Shown here: one piece after another, positions 15,610 to 23,809 of the stretch
Numbering within the stretch: the first letter of the stretch is position 1
Layout: each line of letters begins with the position of its first letter
Assembly: GCA_045430305.1 (NCBI GenBank)
Contig: JAILXW010000003.1
Span: 248,001 to 312,000 of the forward strand
Origin: Agarilytica sp045430305
GTDB taxonomy: Bacteria; Pseudomonadota; Gammaproteobacteria; Pseudomonadales; Cellvibrionaceae
Direction: 5' to 3'
Length of the DNA: 64,000 nt
Notes under the pieces: generated by a model
What the model saw: only the letters and a program-made list of their open reading frames with translations
What the model was told of the DNA's origin: nothing
Databases searched by the model: none
Made by a program: the position numbers and the translations under genes

Positions 15610-16893
15610 ATGTATATGCAAGCTATTAAAGGACTAAGTTTGGGATCGGTTTCTTTTAAACAACTCGATCACTTTAAGCTGCTTATCTGCCTCGCAATGG
15701 CGGTGGCCTTTATTGTTGGCATCAATATGATGCCTAAACAACAAACCTTTCACGACGAAAGCTACCACGTAACTCAAATTAACGCCTACGCCGAAGGCAA
15801 TTTTACTTACATTGACAAATACATCACGGTAATTCCTGGTTACCACGCGCTTGTCTATGGACTATCAAAAGTATTTGCCAGTGAAAATATTTATGCCTAC
15901 AGAATATTTAGCTGCATACTCGCGGCACTTTCACTTTTATTCTTTTATTTAATTGCGAGACAACTGGGGCATGACTCCCCCCTTATAAGTACCGCGATAT
16001 TTTTCTTCTGCCCGATATTTTTCCCGTTTTTCTTTGTGATGTATACCGATATGACATCACTGGCATTTGTTCTGGCCGGGTTATATTTTACATTTAGTAA
16101 ACGTTACCACGCGGCAGGGGTCATTCTCGTACTGTCAATTCTGATTCGCCAGACTAATGTCGTTTGGTTAGGGTTTTGCTGGGCGATGATATTCTTTCAA
16201 GAATTTGACCATATAAGTATAGCCCTAAAAGATTTTGATCGTGAGACTCGAAAAAAATTACTTCATCTCGCGCTACGCACGATCTTTTTCCCTCTTGGTA
16301 TCGTCGCGTTTCTTGCTTTCGTCTATTTGAATGGTGGCGTCGCGATAGGAGATGCTGGTTCTCACAAACTCGGCAAGGTGTATTTTACCCAGGCATTTTT
16401 ATGGCTATTTGTGGTAAGCCTAGTATTGCTGCCCTTGCACTTAGCCTATCTCCCTAGAGTCTATCGCTTAATAAAACAGTCGCCAGAATGGCTTCTACTG
16501 ATTTCAGCCGCTTTTGCTTTATATTTTCTGACCTTTTGGGCCGATCACCACTACAACACCATCGATTTTTTTATTCGCAACAAATTTGTGCTTTGGCTTC
16601 GGGCCAGCGACCTAAATAAAGTTCTTATTGCAATCCCTATGGCGCTTGCCTTCCTCGGCTTGGCGGTTACACCAATGAGGAAAAAGCACTTTTATTTCCT
16701 TTACCCTGTAATGCTAATTTCGGTGTTACCCCACGCACTTATTGAACAGCGCTACTATATGGATACCATCGCCCTACTGATGCTGTTTTTACATCTAAAC
16801 AAACGAAAAATCCAAGTCTTTACCCTCGCTTTGTATATTCCTGTAACCACCTACTTATACTCTGGCATATCAAAAATAGACTTTTTTCTTTGA
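15610..16893 (+). CDS. Polytopic membrane glycosyltransferase resembling eukaryotic ALG10 (DIE2/ALG10)
   Basis: 427 residues with about 10-11 membrane segments. Three stretches match my memory of the DIE2/ALG10 family (GT59, alpha-1,2-glucosyltransferase that finishes the N-glycan precursor in the ER): an acidic first-loop motif FHDESYHVTQINAYAEGNF followed by ITVIPGYHALVYG, the FFPFFFVMYTDMTSLAFVLAGLYF segment and LILVLSILIRQTNVVW-like text near 172-187. In GT-C enzymes the acidic loop residues are catalytic. A bacterial member would transfer a sugar from a lipid-linked donor in the periplasm, onto an unknown acceptor. GGAG lies 10 nt before the ATG. No other glycan gene is adjacent. Confidence 0.65.
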   Translation: MYMQAIKGLSLGSVSFKQLDHFKLLICLAMAVAFIVGINMMPKQQTFHDESYHVTQINAYAEGNFTYIDKYITVIPGYHALVYGLSKVFASENIYAYRIFSCILAALSLLFFYLIARQLGHDSPLISTAIFFFCPIFFPFFFVMYTDMTSLAFVLAGLYFTFSKRYHAAGVILVLSILIRQTNVVWLGFCWAMIFFQEFDHISIALKDFDRETRKKLLHLALRTIFFPLGIVAFLAFVYLNGGVAIGDAGSHKLGKVYFTQAFLWLFVVSLVLLPLHLAYLPRVYRLIKQSPEWLLLISAAFALYFLTFWADHHYNTIDFFIRNKFVLWLRASDLNKVLIAIPMALAFLGLAVTPMRKKHFYFLYPVMLISVLPHALIEQRYYMDTIALLMLFLHLNKRKIQVFTLALYIPVTTYLYSGISKIDFFL

Positions 16894-16987
16894 ACTCACA
16901 CGACGCCGTAGTGAACGCTACCCTGCGATGAAAAAGCATTGCGGCGCTACCTACGGATAATATCCACATCTTTCAGACTAACCCAAT

Positions 16988-17021
16988 AACCGCCTAATGT
17001 GCAGACTGACATCAGGCGGTT
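16988..17021 (-). terminator. Hairpin after glmS (probable terminator)
   Basis: Arms AACCGCCT and AGGCGGTT enclose a second inner pair ATGT/ACAT. It lies 34 bp beyond the glmS stop, between convergent glmS and the ALG10-like gene. The downstream T-tract is weak, so efficiency is uncertain; it could serve both genes. Confidence 0.5.
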
Positions 17022-17054
17022 CATAGAAAACGAGCCACAGATCAATCGTCGTCC

Positions 17055-18884
17055 TTACTCTACGGTGACTGACTTTGCCAAATTTCGTGGCTGGTCGACA
17101 TCGGTACCGCGCATCACGGCAACGTGGTAACTCAGCATTTGTAAGGGCAAAGTATAAATGATGGCTTCTAAACTTTCTGGCACATGCGGCATATTAAACA
17201 CAACGGTATTTTCATCATTTTGAAAGCCTGATTTTTTATCGGCAAAGACATAGAGCTTCCCACCCCGCGCCTGCACTTCTTCTAGATTAGATTTTAATTT
17301 CTCTAACAATTCATTATTTGGCGCTAAGGTGATAACGGGCATATCGCTATCAACCAATGCAAGCGGACCATGCTTTAACTCACCTGCAGGGTAGGCTTCT
17401 GCATGAATATAAGAAATCTCTTTTAGTTTAAGAGCGCCTTCCAATGCTACCGGATATTGCACACCACGACCTAAAAACAGGGCGTGATGTTTCTCAACAA
17501 ACTCTTCGCTGATTTTTTCGATTGCTTCATCAAGATCTAACACTTCTTTACAGAAGTCTGGCAATGACTTTAAATCTTTAACCAAAGCGCTTTCAGCTTC
17601 GTTAGATAGGCTATTTACCCGCCCAAGCATCATCGCTAACATTTGTAGTGCAACTATTTGGGTTGTAAACGCTTTTGTAGAAGCAACACCAATTTCAGTG
17701 CCTGCCTTAGTCATCAACGAAAATTCTGACTCACGCACCAGTGAGCTATTCGGCACATTACATATTGTTAATGTAGTTCTGTAACCCAGTTCTTTCGCCT
17801 TACGGAGTGCCGCCAGCGTGTCTGCAGTTTCACCTGACTGGCTAATTGAAACAAACAATGCGTTCACAGGCGTAATGACTTTTCGGTAACGATATTCAGA
17901 AGCAATATCGACCAAGCATGGCACGTCAGACCAGCACTCTATATATTGCTTCGCAATTAACCCCGCGTGATATGAGGTACCGCAAGCAACTATTTGAACC
18001 GCTTCAATATCTTTTAAGCTCGACTCGGCATCATTCCCGAATATTTCCGAGATAACGCCCTGCTCACGAAAACGGCCTTCTAAGGTATTTGCAATTGCAC
18101 GTGGCTGCTCGTGAATTTCTTTTTGCATGTAGTGACGATACTGCCCCTTATCACTTGGGTCTATTGTATCGCTTATCGTCACCCTTTTTCGTTCAATCGT
18201 CTCGAACGATTGATCAAATATTTCTACGCTTTGTTCAGTGATTTTTGCAATATCACCTTCTTCAAGATAAATAAAGCTGTCTGTCACTTTTCTAAGTGCT
18301 AGGGTGTCCGATGCTAAAAAATTTTCTTCTATCCCTAAGCCGATCACAAGTGGGCTACCGCTGCGTGCGCCCAGCACCTGGCCAGGCTCATCACTTGAGA
18401 TCACACATAAACCGTAGGCGCCCTGCAACTTTGGAATAGTTAGCTTGAGCGCGTCAATCATTGAATTTCCCTGCTTACAGAAATGATCGAGTAAATGTGC
18501 GATAACCTCACTATCTGTATCCGAACTAAAACTATAATCGGCGCTCTGTAACTCTTGTCTCAGTGCTTTGTAGTTTTCGATAATTCCATTGTGAACAACA
18601 GAAATCGAACGACTCACATGCGGGTGAGCATTTTTTTGGTTAGGCTCGCCATGAGTTGCCCATCGCGTATGCGCAATACCAACGTTGCCTGGCATTGCCG
18701 ACTTCTCAATTGCCGACTCTAACGCTTTTACCTTACCAACGGCTTTGGTAACCATTGTATTACGGTTTTGGTCAATGACTGCAATTCCCGCTGAATCGTA
18801 TCCGCGATATTCCAAACGCTTTAAACCATCTAAAAGAATTTTTACTACGTTGCGCTGACTAGCACCCGCTACTATTCCACACAT
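17055..18884 (-). CDS. glmS: Glutamine-fructose-6-phosphate aminotransferase (isomerizing)
   Basis: 609 residues, the same length as E. coli GlmS. The N-terminal glutaminase starts MCGIVAG with the catalytic Cys immediately after Met1 and has the YRGYDSAGIA and HTRWATHG motifs. Two SIS domains follow (CGTSYHAGLIAKQYIE, SISQSGETADTLAALRKAK, then LFLGRGVQYPVALEGALKLKEISYIHAEAYPAGELKHGPLAL), ending with the conserved PRNLAKSVTVE. It makes glucosamine-6-phosphate, the first step towards UDP-GlcNAc for peptidoglycan and LPS. It lies 37 bp downstream of the DeoR-type regulator gene, probably in the same transcript. Confidence 0.98.
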   Translation of the reverse strand: MCGIVAGASQRNVVKILLDGLKRLEYRGYDSAGIAVIDQNRNTMVTKAVGKVKALESAIEKSAMPGNVGIAHTRWATHGEPNQKNAHPHVSRSISVVHNGIIENYKALRQELQSADYSFSSDTDSEVIAHLLDHFCKQGNSMIDALKLTIPKLQGAYGLCVISSDEPGQVLGARSGSPLVIGLGIEENFLASDTLALRKVTDSFIYLEEGDIAKITEQSVEIFDQSFETIERKRVTISDTIDPSDKGQYRHYMQKEIHEQPRAIANTLEGRFREQGVISEIFGNDAESSLKDIEAVQIVACGTSYHAGLIAKQYIECWSDVPCLVDIASEYRYRKVITPVNALFVSISQSGETADTLAALRKAKELGYRTTLTICNVPNSSLVRESEFSLMTKAGTEIGVASTKAFTTQIVALQMLAMMLGRVNSLSNEAESALVKDLKSLPDFCKEVLDLDEAIEKISEEFVEKHHALFLGRGVQYPVALEGALKLKEISYIHAEAYPAGELKHGPLALVDSDMPVITLAPNNELLEKLKSNLEEVQARGGKLYVFADKKSGFQNDENTVVFNMPHVPESLEAIIYTLPLQMLSYHVAVMRGTDVDQPRNLAKSVTVE

Positions 18885-18921
18885 TTTGAAACCTTATTAT
18901 TTAATAATTTATTTTTACTTT

Positions 18922-19683
18922 TTACGCGCAAATAACTTTTACATCTTGCGCTTCTATCGTCTTTTTTAGATTTTTATCTAGATCACGATCGGTCACAAAC
19001 ACATTGACCTGTGACCAGGGCAACTCTTGATTGTGAATTTTCCTAGAAACTTTATTCGACTCTGCCATCACCACGACTTCACGTGCCACTTCCGCCATAA
19101 CACGACTGAGTTGATACAACTCATTAAACGTGGTGGTACCTCGCTCAACGTCGATTCCATCAGCACCAATAAATAGCTGATCGAAATCATATTGTTTCAA
19201 CATTTGCTCGGCGAGCTGGCCCTGAAAACTTTCAGAACGCGCATCCCATGTGCCGCCAGTCATTAAGAGCGTGGGTTCATTTTCCAGATCACGTAACTGG
19301 TTGGCGACATCGAGGGCGTTAGTCATTACCACTAAGCCAGCGCGCTGCGGCAAAAGCGGAATCAAGGCTGAGGTCGTACTTCCGCTATCGATAATGATGC
19401 GGTTATGGTCGCGAATAAGTGAAAATGCCGACTGAGCAATGGTATTTTTTACACCACTATTTGCCGTAACTTTAGTGTTAGATACAAGCTCCACGGGTAG
19501 AGGTACTGCGCCCCCATGCCGTCGAAGCAGGAGCCCATTGGCTTCTAGTTCAGCGAGGTCCTTACGAATCGTAACTTCTGAGGTAGAAAAATACTGGGCG
19601 AGATAGTCAACCGTGACCTCCCCCCTATCGGCTAATATAGCTACAATCTCGCCTCTTCGGCGCTGGGTAAAGCGTTTAGGCAT
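18922..19683 (-). CDS. glmR: DeoR-family repressor, GlmR-like
   Basis: 253 residues. An N-terminal winged helix (RRRGEIVAILADRGEVTVDYLAQYFSTSEVTIRKDLAELEANGLLLRRHGGAV) is followed by the DeoR sugar-phosphate-binding domain (IIIDSGSTTSALIPLL, MTNALDVANQL, LLMTGGTWDARSESFQG, FIGADGIDVERGTTTFNE). Pseudomonas has a DeoR-family gene, glmR, in the same position just before glmS, so control of amino-sugar synthesis by a sugar-phosphate signal is the best guess. Palindromic TTCGAA-type sites lie immediately upstream, as expected for autoregulation. Confidence 0.85.
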   Translation of the reverse strand: MPKRFTQRRRGEIVAILADRGEVTVDYLAQYFSTSEVTIRKDLAELEANGLLLRRHGGAVPLPVELVSNTKVTANSGVKNTIAQSAFSLIRDHNRIIIDSGSTTSALIPLLPQRAGLVVMTNALDVANQLRDLENEPTLLMTGGTWDARSESFQGQLAEQMLKQYDFDQLFIGADGIDVERGTTTFNELYQLSRVMAEVAREVVVMAESNKVSRKIHNQELPWSQVNVFVTDRDLDKNLKKTIEAQDVKVICA

Positions 19684-19700
19684 GATTAAGCGAGGCTCAC

Positions 19701-19749
19701 ATCTTTCGAATCGAAAGATATATTACCCCATTCGAAAGAAGTTCGAAAT
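19701..19749 (-). promoter_or_regulatory. Candidate GlmR/DeoR operators upstream of glmR-glmS
   Basis: A 19-bp palindrome (ATCTTTCGA, central A, TCGAAAGAT) at 19701-19719 lies 18 bp before the glmR ATG. About 30 bp further on are two more TTCGAA cores (19731-19736 and 19742-19747). A TAATAT -10-like hexamer on the minus strand sits between them near 19721-19726. DeoR-family repressors typically bind TTTCG/CGAAA repeats, so negative autoregulation is likely. Confidence 0.6.
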
Positions 19750-19792
19750 AGTGCTTTTAGGTGAATTTAGCTAAGATGCACCTCGGCCTACA

Positions 19793-21745
19793 CTAGAAAC
19801 CGTAATAAAGCTTGAGGTACCAGGCACGACCGGCGCGCGCAGGAAATGTGTTGATTGCTGTGGCAGTTAAATCGGGCTGATAGGGCGCTTCTTCTTCCAA
19901 TAGGTTATCGCCATAAAGCGATATTTTCAGCGTCTTGAACAACTGCCAGCCCTTCCACTTGGCTGGCTCAACCATTAAATTAACGCTCATATGGTGGTAA
20001 CCCTCTGCCTCAGGGTTCATCACTGAACCACTATTTTCCGATGCAACCGGTGACTCAGAAAAGAATGTATTGAACAGCCCAAGCTTTATCCCCTCATGCG
20101 CTTTGTACGCGAGGCCGAGCTTGTACATTTCTTCAGAGATTCGAACGCTGTCTCGGGAATTACCATCAGTAAGATTCTTGTGAACACTGTACGAGCCCGT
20201 AATTCGAATCTTGTTCGTCGGGTCGTACGCAAACTCTAGCTCACCACCTTTTATCTTAAGCTCCCCTTGATTTCGATACGTTAAACCCGGCTCATTGCCA
20301 CGAGGCACGATAACGATTTCATCTTGGTAAACACTCCGAAACACATTTGCACTAGCAGACCAACGCCTTTGGGCGTATAGAAATTGCATTTCTTTGGTGT
20401 CAACTTGTTCTGGCTCAAGATCGGGGTTACCCAATAAAAAGGATTGAAAACTAAGTTCACCTCCAAATGGAGAGCGATACGCTTCAGACCAGAGTAATTT
20501 TAGTTTCCATGCATCGATAAACGTCCACCCGACTGCGATCCGTGAGGAAGTATCGTTAGCGTTTTTATCGCCACCTAATGAGGTGGTATTTTTTATATCG
20601 GTATAGTGTTGACCAAAAGTAACATCAAGCTTATTTAAGGGCTCGTAGCGAAATTGATAATATGCAGAGCGCCACGTTTGGTCCCAAGACGCCTTGGAAG
20701 TGGGGTTAGAGAAATCATTTCCGCCTAAGGTTTGATAGCTTAAACCACTGACCAAAAATAGGTGCTTATGAAGCTCGCCATCAAAAGTGGCTTCTAGTAA
20801 AGTAGTTTCGGCTTCAATGTCCGTTGCACCATCATCAGTGCGTCGGTCGTGAGCATTATGGGTAATATTTATATCGACGCTCCAATTATCACGCCACTCG
20901 GTCTTGTAACCAAGGTTATATACATCCTGTCTTTTTACGTAACGATCGGAAGGCCAAAAAAATTGTAAACTTGAATCAAAAACTTCTTCGTCAATTTTAC
21001 TGCTAAATAAACTCGCACTAAAACCGTAAAAACCAACACCAAACTGAACGCTCTTATCTTGCAGCGAAAGTTTCTCTGTTTGTCGACTATCGGCCAAATC
21101 TACACTGGCATAAGGCCAACCCGAGCTATAGAGATATTTTCCATTCGCCTGCCAAGTAAGCTCGCCTTTTCTGCCGGCGCCGCTAAACTCAGACGCAGCA
21201 GTTTCAAAGCTTCCACCAAAGACACTCACTTCTGTATGCGCGTCTTTGCGCGTAACAATATTTATGACACCAGATGTCGCACTACTGCCATATAGAACCG
21301 AACCCGGGCCACGAATAATTTCAATTTTTTCAATTGCTGATATGGGAAATGTGCGATAAAAGTTTTCATTAACACCGCCAGCATGACCATCGCGATAAGG
21401 GCGCCCATCAATCAACAAAAGAACACGCCTATCGATGGTACCTGAATGCTGTCCGCGAATGGATACAAGGTTGTCACGTAAAACCGCACCATTCACAGGG
21501 TTAATTCCTGCGACCCTTCTCAGTATGTCATGAAGGTTATTCGCGCCGAATGTCGCAATCTCTTCAGCTGAGACGACACTCATTACGGCTGGCGCTTGCT
21601 CGATCGTTTGGGAGAATTTTGATGCGGTAACTACACGTATCTGTAGGAGCTCGTTAAGCGATAGACTCCAAAGGTCCTCCGAATTCGCATCGAGGGCCAC
21701 GCACGCCAAGCCTATGATGGCACTACGGATAGTGTATTTGAACAT
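19793..21745 (-). CDS. TonB-dependent receptor
   Basis: About 650 residues from the ATG at 21745; the open frame continues upstream into glmU, but the signal peptide (FKYTIRSAIIGLACVALDANS) fixes the start here. N-terminal SLNELLQIRVVTASKFSQTIEQAPAV and the plug (NNLHDILRRVAGINPVNGAVLRDNLVSIRGQ, VLLLIDGRPYRDG, IEKIEIIRGPGSVLYGSSATSGVINIVTRKD) are diagnostic. The barrel ends YLKLYYGF with the terminal aromatic. A TATACT -10-like box lies on the minus strand at about 21779-21784. It separates glmU from glmR-glmS; the ligand is unknown. Confidence 0.88.
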   Translation of the reverse strand: MFKYTIRSAIIGLACVALDANSEDLWSLSLNELLQIRVVTASKFSQTIEQAPAVMSVVSAEEIATFGANNLHDILRRVAGINPVNGAVLRDNLVSIRGQHSGTIDRRVLLLIDGRPYRDGHAGGVNENFYRTFPISAIEKIEIIRGPGSVLYGSSATSGVINIVTRKDAHTEVSVFGGSFETAASEFSGAGRKGELTWQANGKYLYSSGWPYASVDLADSRQTEKLSLQDKSVQFGVGFYGFSASLFSSKIDEEVFDSSLQFFWPSDRYVKRQDVYNLGYKTEWRDNWSVDINITHNAHDRRTDDGATDIEAETTLLEATFDGELHKHLFLVSGLSYQTLGGNDFSNPTSKASWDQTWRSAYYQFRYEPLNKLDVTFGQHYTDIKNTTSLGGDKNANDTSSRIAVGWTFIDAWKLKLLWSEAYRSPFGGELSFQSFLLGNPDLEPEQVDTKEMQFLYAQRRWSASANVFRSVYQDEIVIVPRGNEPGLTYRNQGELKIKGGELEFAYDPTNKIRITGSYSVHKNLTDGNSRDSVRISEEMYKLGLAYKAHEGIKLGLFNTFFSESPVASENSGSVMNPEAEGYHHMSVNLMVEPAKWKGWQLFKTLKISLYGDNLLEEEAPYQPDLTATAINTFPARAGRAWYLKLYYGF

Positions 21746-21827
21746 ACAGGCGACACAAAAAGGTTTATGGTTCGTAAAGTATAGTCTCGATGAGAACCGA
21801 CTTCTTACTAAGTTAAACTTTTCCGCT

Positions 21828-23201
21828 TTATTGTTCGGCTTTGGGCGGTCTAACCCACGACTCGATATTGCGCTGGCGCGACCGAGCGACTGCGAGGGCG
21901 TCATCTTTAACATCGGTGGTAATCACAGAGCCCGCCGCCACAGTCACATTCGCACCCAAAGCGATCGGCGCCACCAAAGCGGTGTTCGAACCGACAAACA
22001 CGCCATCACCAATTTGTGTTTTGAATTTGTTTTTCCCATCATAATTACAGGTAATGGTACCGGCGCCAATATTCACATCAGCCCCCAAGCTGGCATCACC
22101 CACGTAACTCAAATGATTAACTTTAGAGTTCTCACCTAGCGTCGCCTTTTTGATCTCAACGAAATTACCTACTTTTGTGTTTTTTCCAAGTTCGGCGTCA
22201 GGGCGTAGTCGTGCAAAAGGCCCTACAACTGCGCCTGCACCTACTGTCGCTTGATCGATTACCGTGTGAGATTTAATATTCACACCAGAAGCAATTTTTG
22301 AATCTTTAATATGGCAATTGGGGCCAACGTAAACGCCATCCCCCAAAATCACTTCACCTTCAAACACACAATTCACATCGACCACACAATCTTTACCAAC
22401 CCTCACAACGCCGCGACAATCAAAACGTGCCGGGTCGAGCAATGTGAGCCCTTGCTCCATTAGACCGTGCGCTAGCTGTTTTTGGTAGATCCGTTCGAGC
22501 GCCGCCTGCTGCCTGCGATCATTGACGCCAAGGGTTTCATATACGCTTGAGGGCTGCGCAGTACGAACTTCTTTTCCTTCATTACTGGCGATTGAAACAA
22601 TATCCGTTAAATAAAACTCTTTTTGCGCATTGTCATTTTTTAGCATTGGAAGCCAACGCTTTAAATCCGCGCCTCGAATGGCCATTACACCAGTGTTCAC
22701 TTCTGTAATTGTTTTTTGTATTTCACTTGCATCTTTTTGCTCAACAATTCCGCAAACGTTATCTTGCTCATCTCGCACGATACGGCCGTAACCTTCGGGC
22801 TGTTCCATATTAACCGTCAACAAAGCCATCGAGCTGTTATCGACTAAAGAAGTTAATGTATGCAATGTTTTCGACTGGATAAGTGGCACGTCGCCATACA
22901 AGATCAGCACCACAGCATCTTCACTAAAATACGGCATGACCTGCTGTACAGCGTGACCGGTACCTAGCTGCTCATTCTGCTCCACGAAGCAAACTTCAGC
23001 CGACGCCGTATTTTGTTTAACTTGGTCAGCGCCATGCCCGACAACTACAAAATGTTTTTCTGCGCCAAGTTCACTAGCGCTATCAATTACGTGTTGTATA
23101 AATGATTTTCCAGCGAGCGCATGCAAAACCTTAGGGATATCTGAACGCATGCGCGTGCCTTTACCGGCAGCCAGAATGACTGTGTGAATAATATGTTTCA
23201 T
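21828..23201 (-). CDS. glmU: Bifunctional GlmU: GlcN-1-P acetyltransferase / GlcNAc-1-P uridyltransferase
   Basis: 457 residues, matching E. coli (456). The N-terminal nucleotidyltransferase has LAAGKGTRMRSDIPKVLH, LYGDVPLI and QKDAS; the C-terminal left-handed beta-helix has hexapeptide repeats and the active-site stretch GNFVEIKKATLGENSKVNHLSYVGDA, then GAGTITCNYDGKNKFKT. It produces UDP-GlcNAc from GlcN-1-P using acetyl-CoA and UTP. It follows the atp operon in the same direction but sits behind that operon's strong terminator, so it probably has its own promoter in 23202-23300. Confidence 0.98.
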   Translation of the reverse strand: MKHIIHTVILAAGKGTRMRSDIPKVLHALAGKSFIQHVIDSASELGAEKHFVVVGHGADQVKQNTASAEVCFVEQNEQLGTGHAVQQVMPYFSEDAVVLILYGDVPLIQSKTLHTLTSLVDNSSMALLTVNMEQPEGYGRIVRDEQDNVCGIVEQKDASEIQKTITEVNTGVMAIRGADLKRWLPMLKNDNAQKEFYLTDIVSIASNEGKEVRTAQPSSVYETLGVNDRRQQAALERIYQKQLAHGLMEQGLTLLDPARFDCRGVVRVGKDCVVDVNCVFEGEVILGDGVYVGPNCHIKDSKIASGVNIKSHTVIDQATVGAGAVVGPFARLRPDAELGKNTKVGNFVEIKKATLGENSKVNHLSYVGDASLGADVNIGAGTITCNYDGKNKFKTQIGDGVFVGSNTALVAPIALGANVTVAAGSVITTDVKDDALAVARSRQRNIESWVRPPKAEQ

Positions 23202-23302
23202 ACATTGACCTACGCGCGCTTTATCTTTTTATGTGAAGTTATACGAAAATCTTGGAGTGAGACAAAAATATAATTATTAACTTACGAACCAAACCCCAGA
23301 TA

Positions 23303-23332
23303 CAAAAAAGGGCAGCCAATGGCCACCCCTTA
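23303..23332 (-). terminator. Intrinsic terminator of the atp operon
   Basis: On the minus strand a roughly 10-bp GC-rich stem (AAGGGGTGGCC, ATT loop, GGCTGCCCTT) is followed directly by T6. It lies 35 bp after the atpC stop. Confidence 0.9.
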
Positions 23333-23366
23333 CATTTGATATTACATATCTTGTGATCTACCTATG

Positions 23367-23792
23367 CTACTTTCCGAGCTTCTTTCTGATCGCTCTTAAA
23401 GTACGCAGTTGAGCAGTCGCTTCAGCGAGCTGTGATGCGGCTCTAGAATAATCCATACCATCTGGATTCTCTTTCAGCGCACTTTCAGCTTGTGCAACCG
23501 CCGCTTTAGCCGCTTCCTCGTCCATCTCACCTTCACGTAGAGCTGTGTCAGCTAACACGGTTACAGTGTAAGGTTGAACTTCTAGATAGCCGCCGGATAC
23601 GTAATAGACTTCTTCTTCGCCATTTTGCTTTTTAACACGAACTGGCCCTGGTTTTAAACCAGAAAGAAAAGGTGCGTGCCCATATTCAACACCCACCTCA
23701 CCTTCAGTTGCGTTGGCAACCACGAACTCGACAAGACCAGAAAAGATCGCGTTTTCTGCACTGACGATATCGCAATGAACAGTCATAGCCAT
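23367..23792 (-). CDS. atpC: F1F0 ATP synthase epsilon subunit
   Basis: 141 residues. The beta-sandwich domain (HCDIVSAENAIFSGLVEFVVANATEGEVGVEYGHAPFLSGLKPGPVRV, YVSGGYLEVQPYTVTVLAD) is followed by a C-terminal helical hairpin that regulates ATP hydrolysis. MAM at the N-terminus offers two starts; the second (MTVHCD) matches E. coli better. It is the last gene of the operon, 17 bp after atpD. Confidence 0.97.
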   Translation of the reverse strand: MAMTVHCDIVSAENAIFSGLVEFVVANATEGEVGVEYGHAPFLSGLKPGPVRVKKQNGEEEVYYVSGGYLEVQPYTVTVLADTALREGEMDEEAAKAAVAQAESALKENPDGMDYSRAASQLAEATAQLRTLRAIRKKLGK

Positions 23793-23809
23793 ATGCTTTT
23801 GCCTATCGA

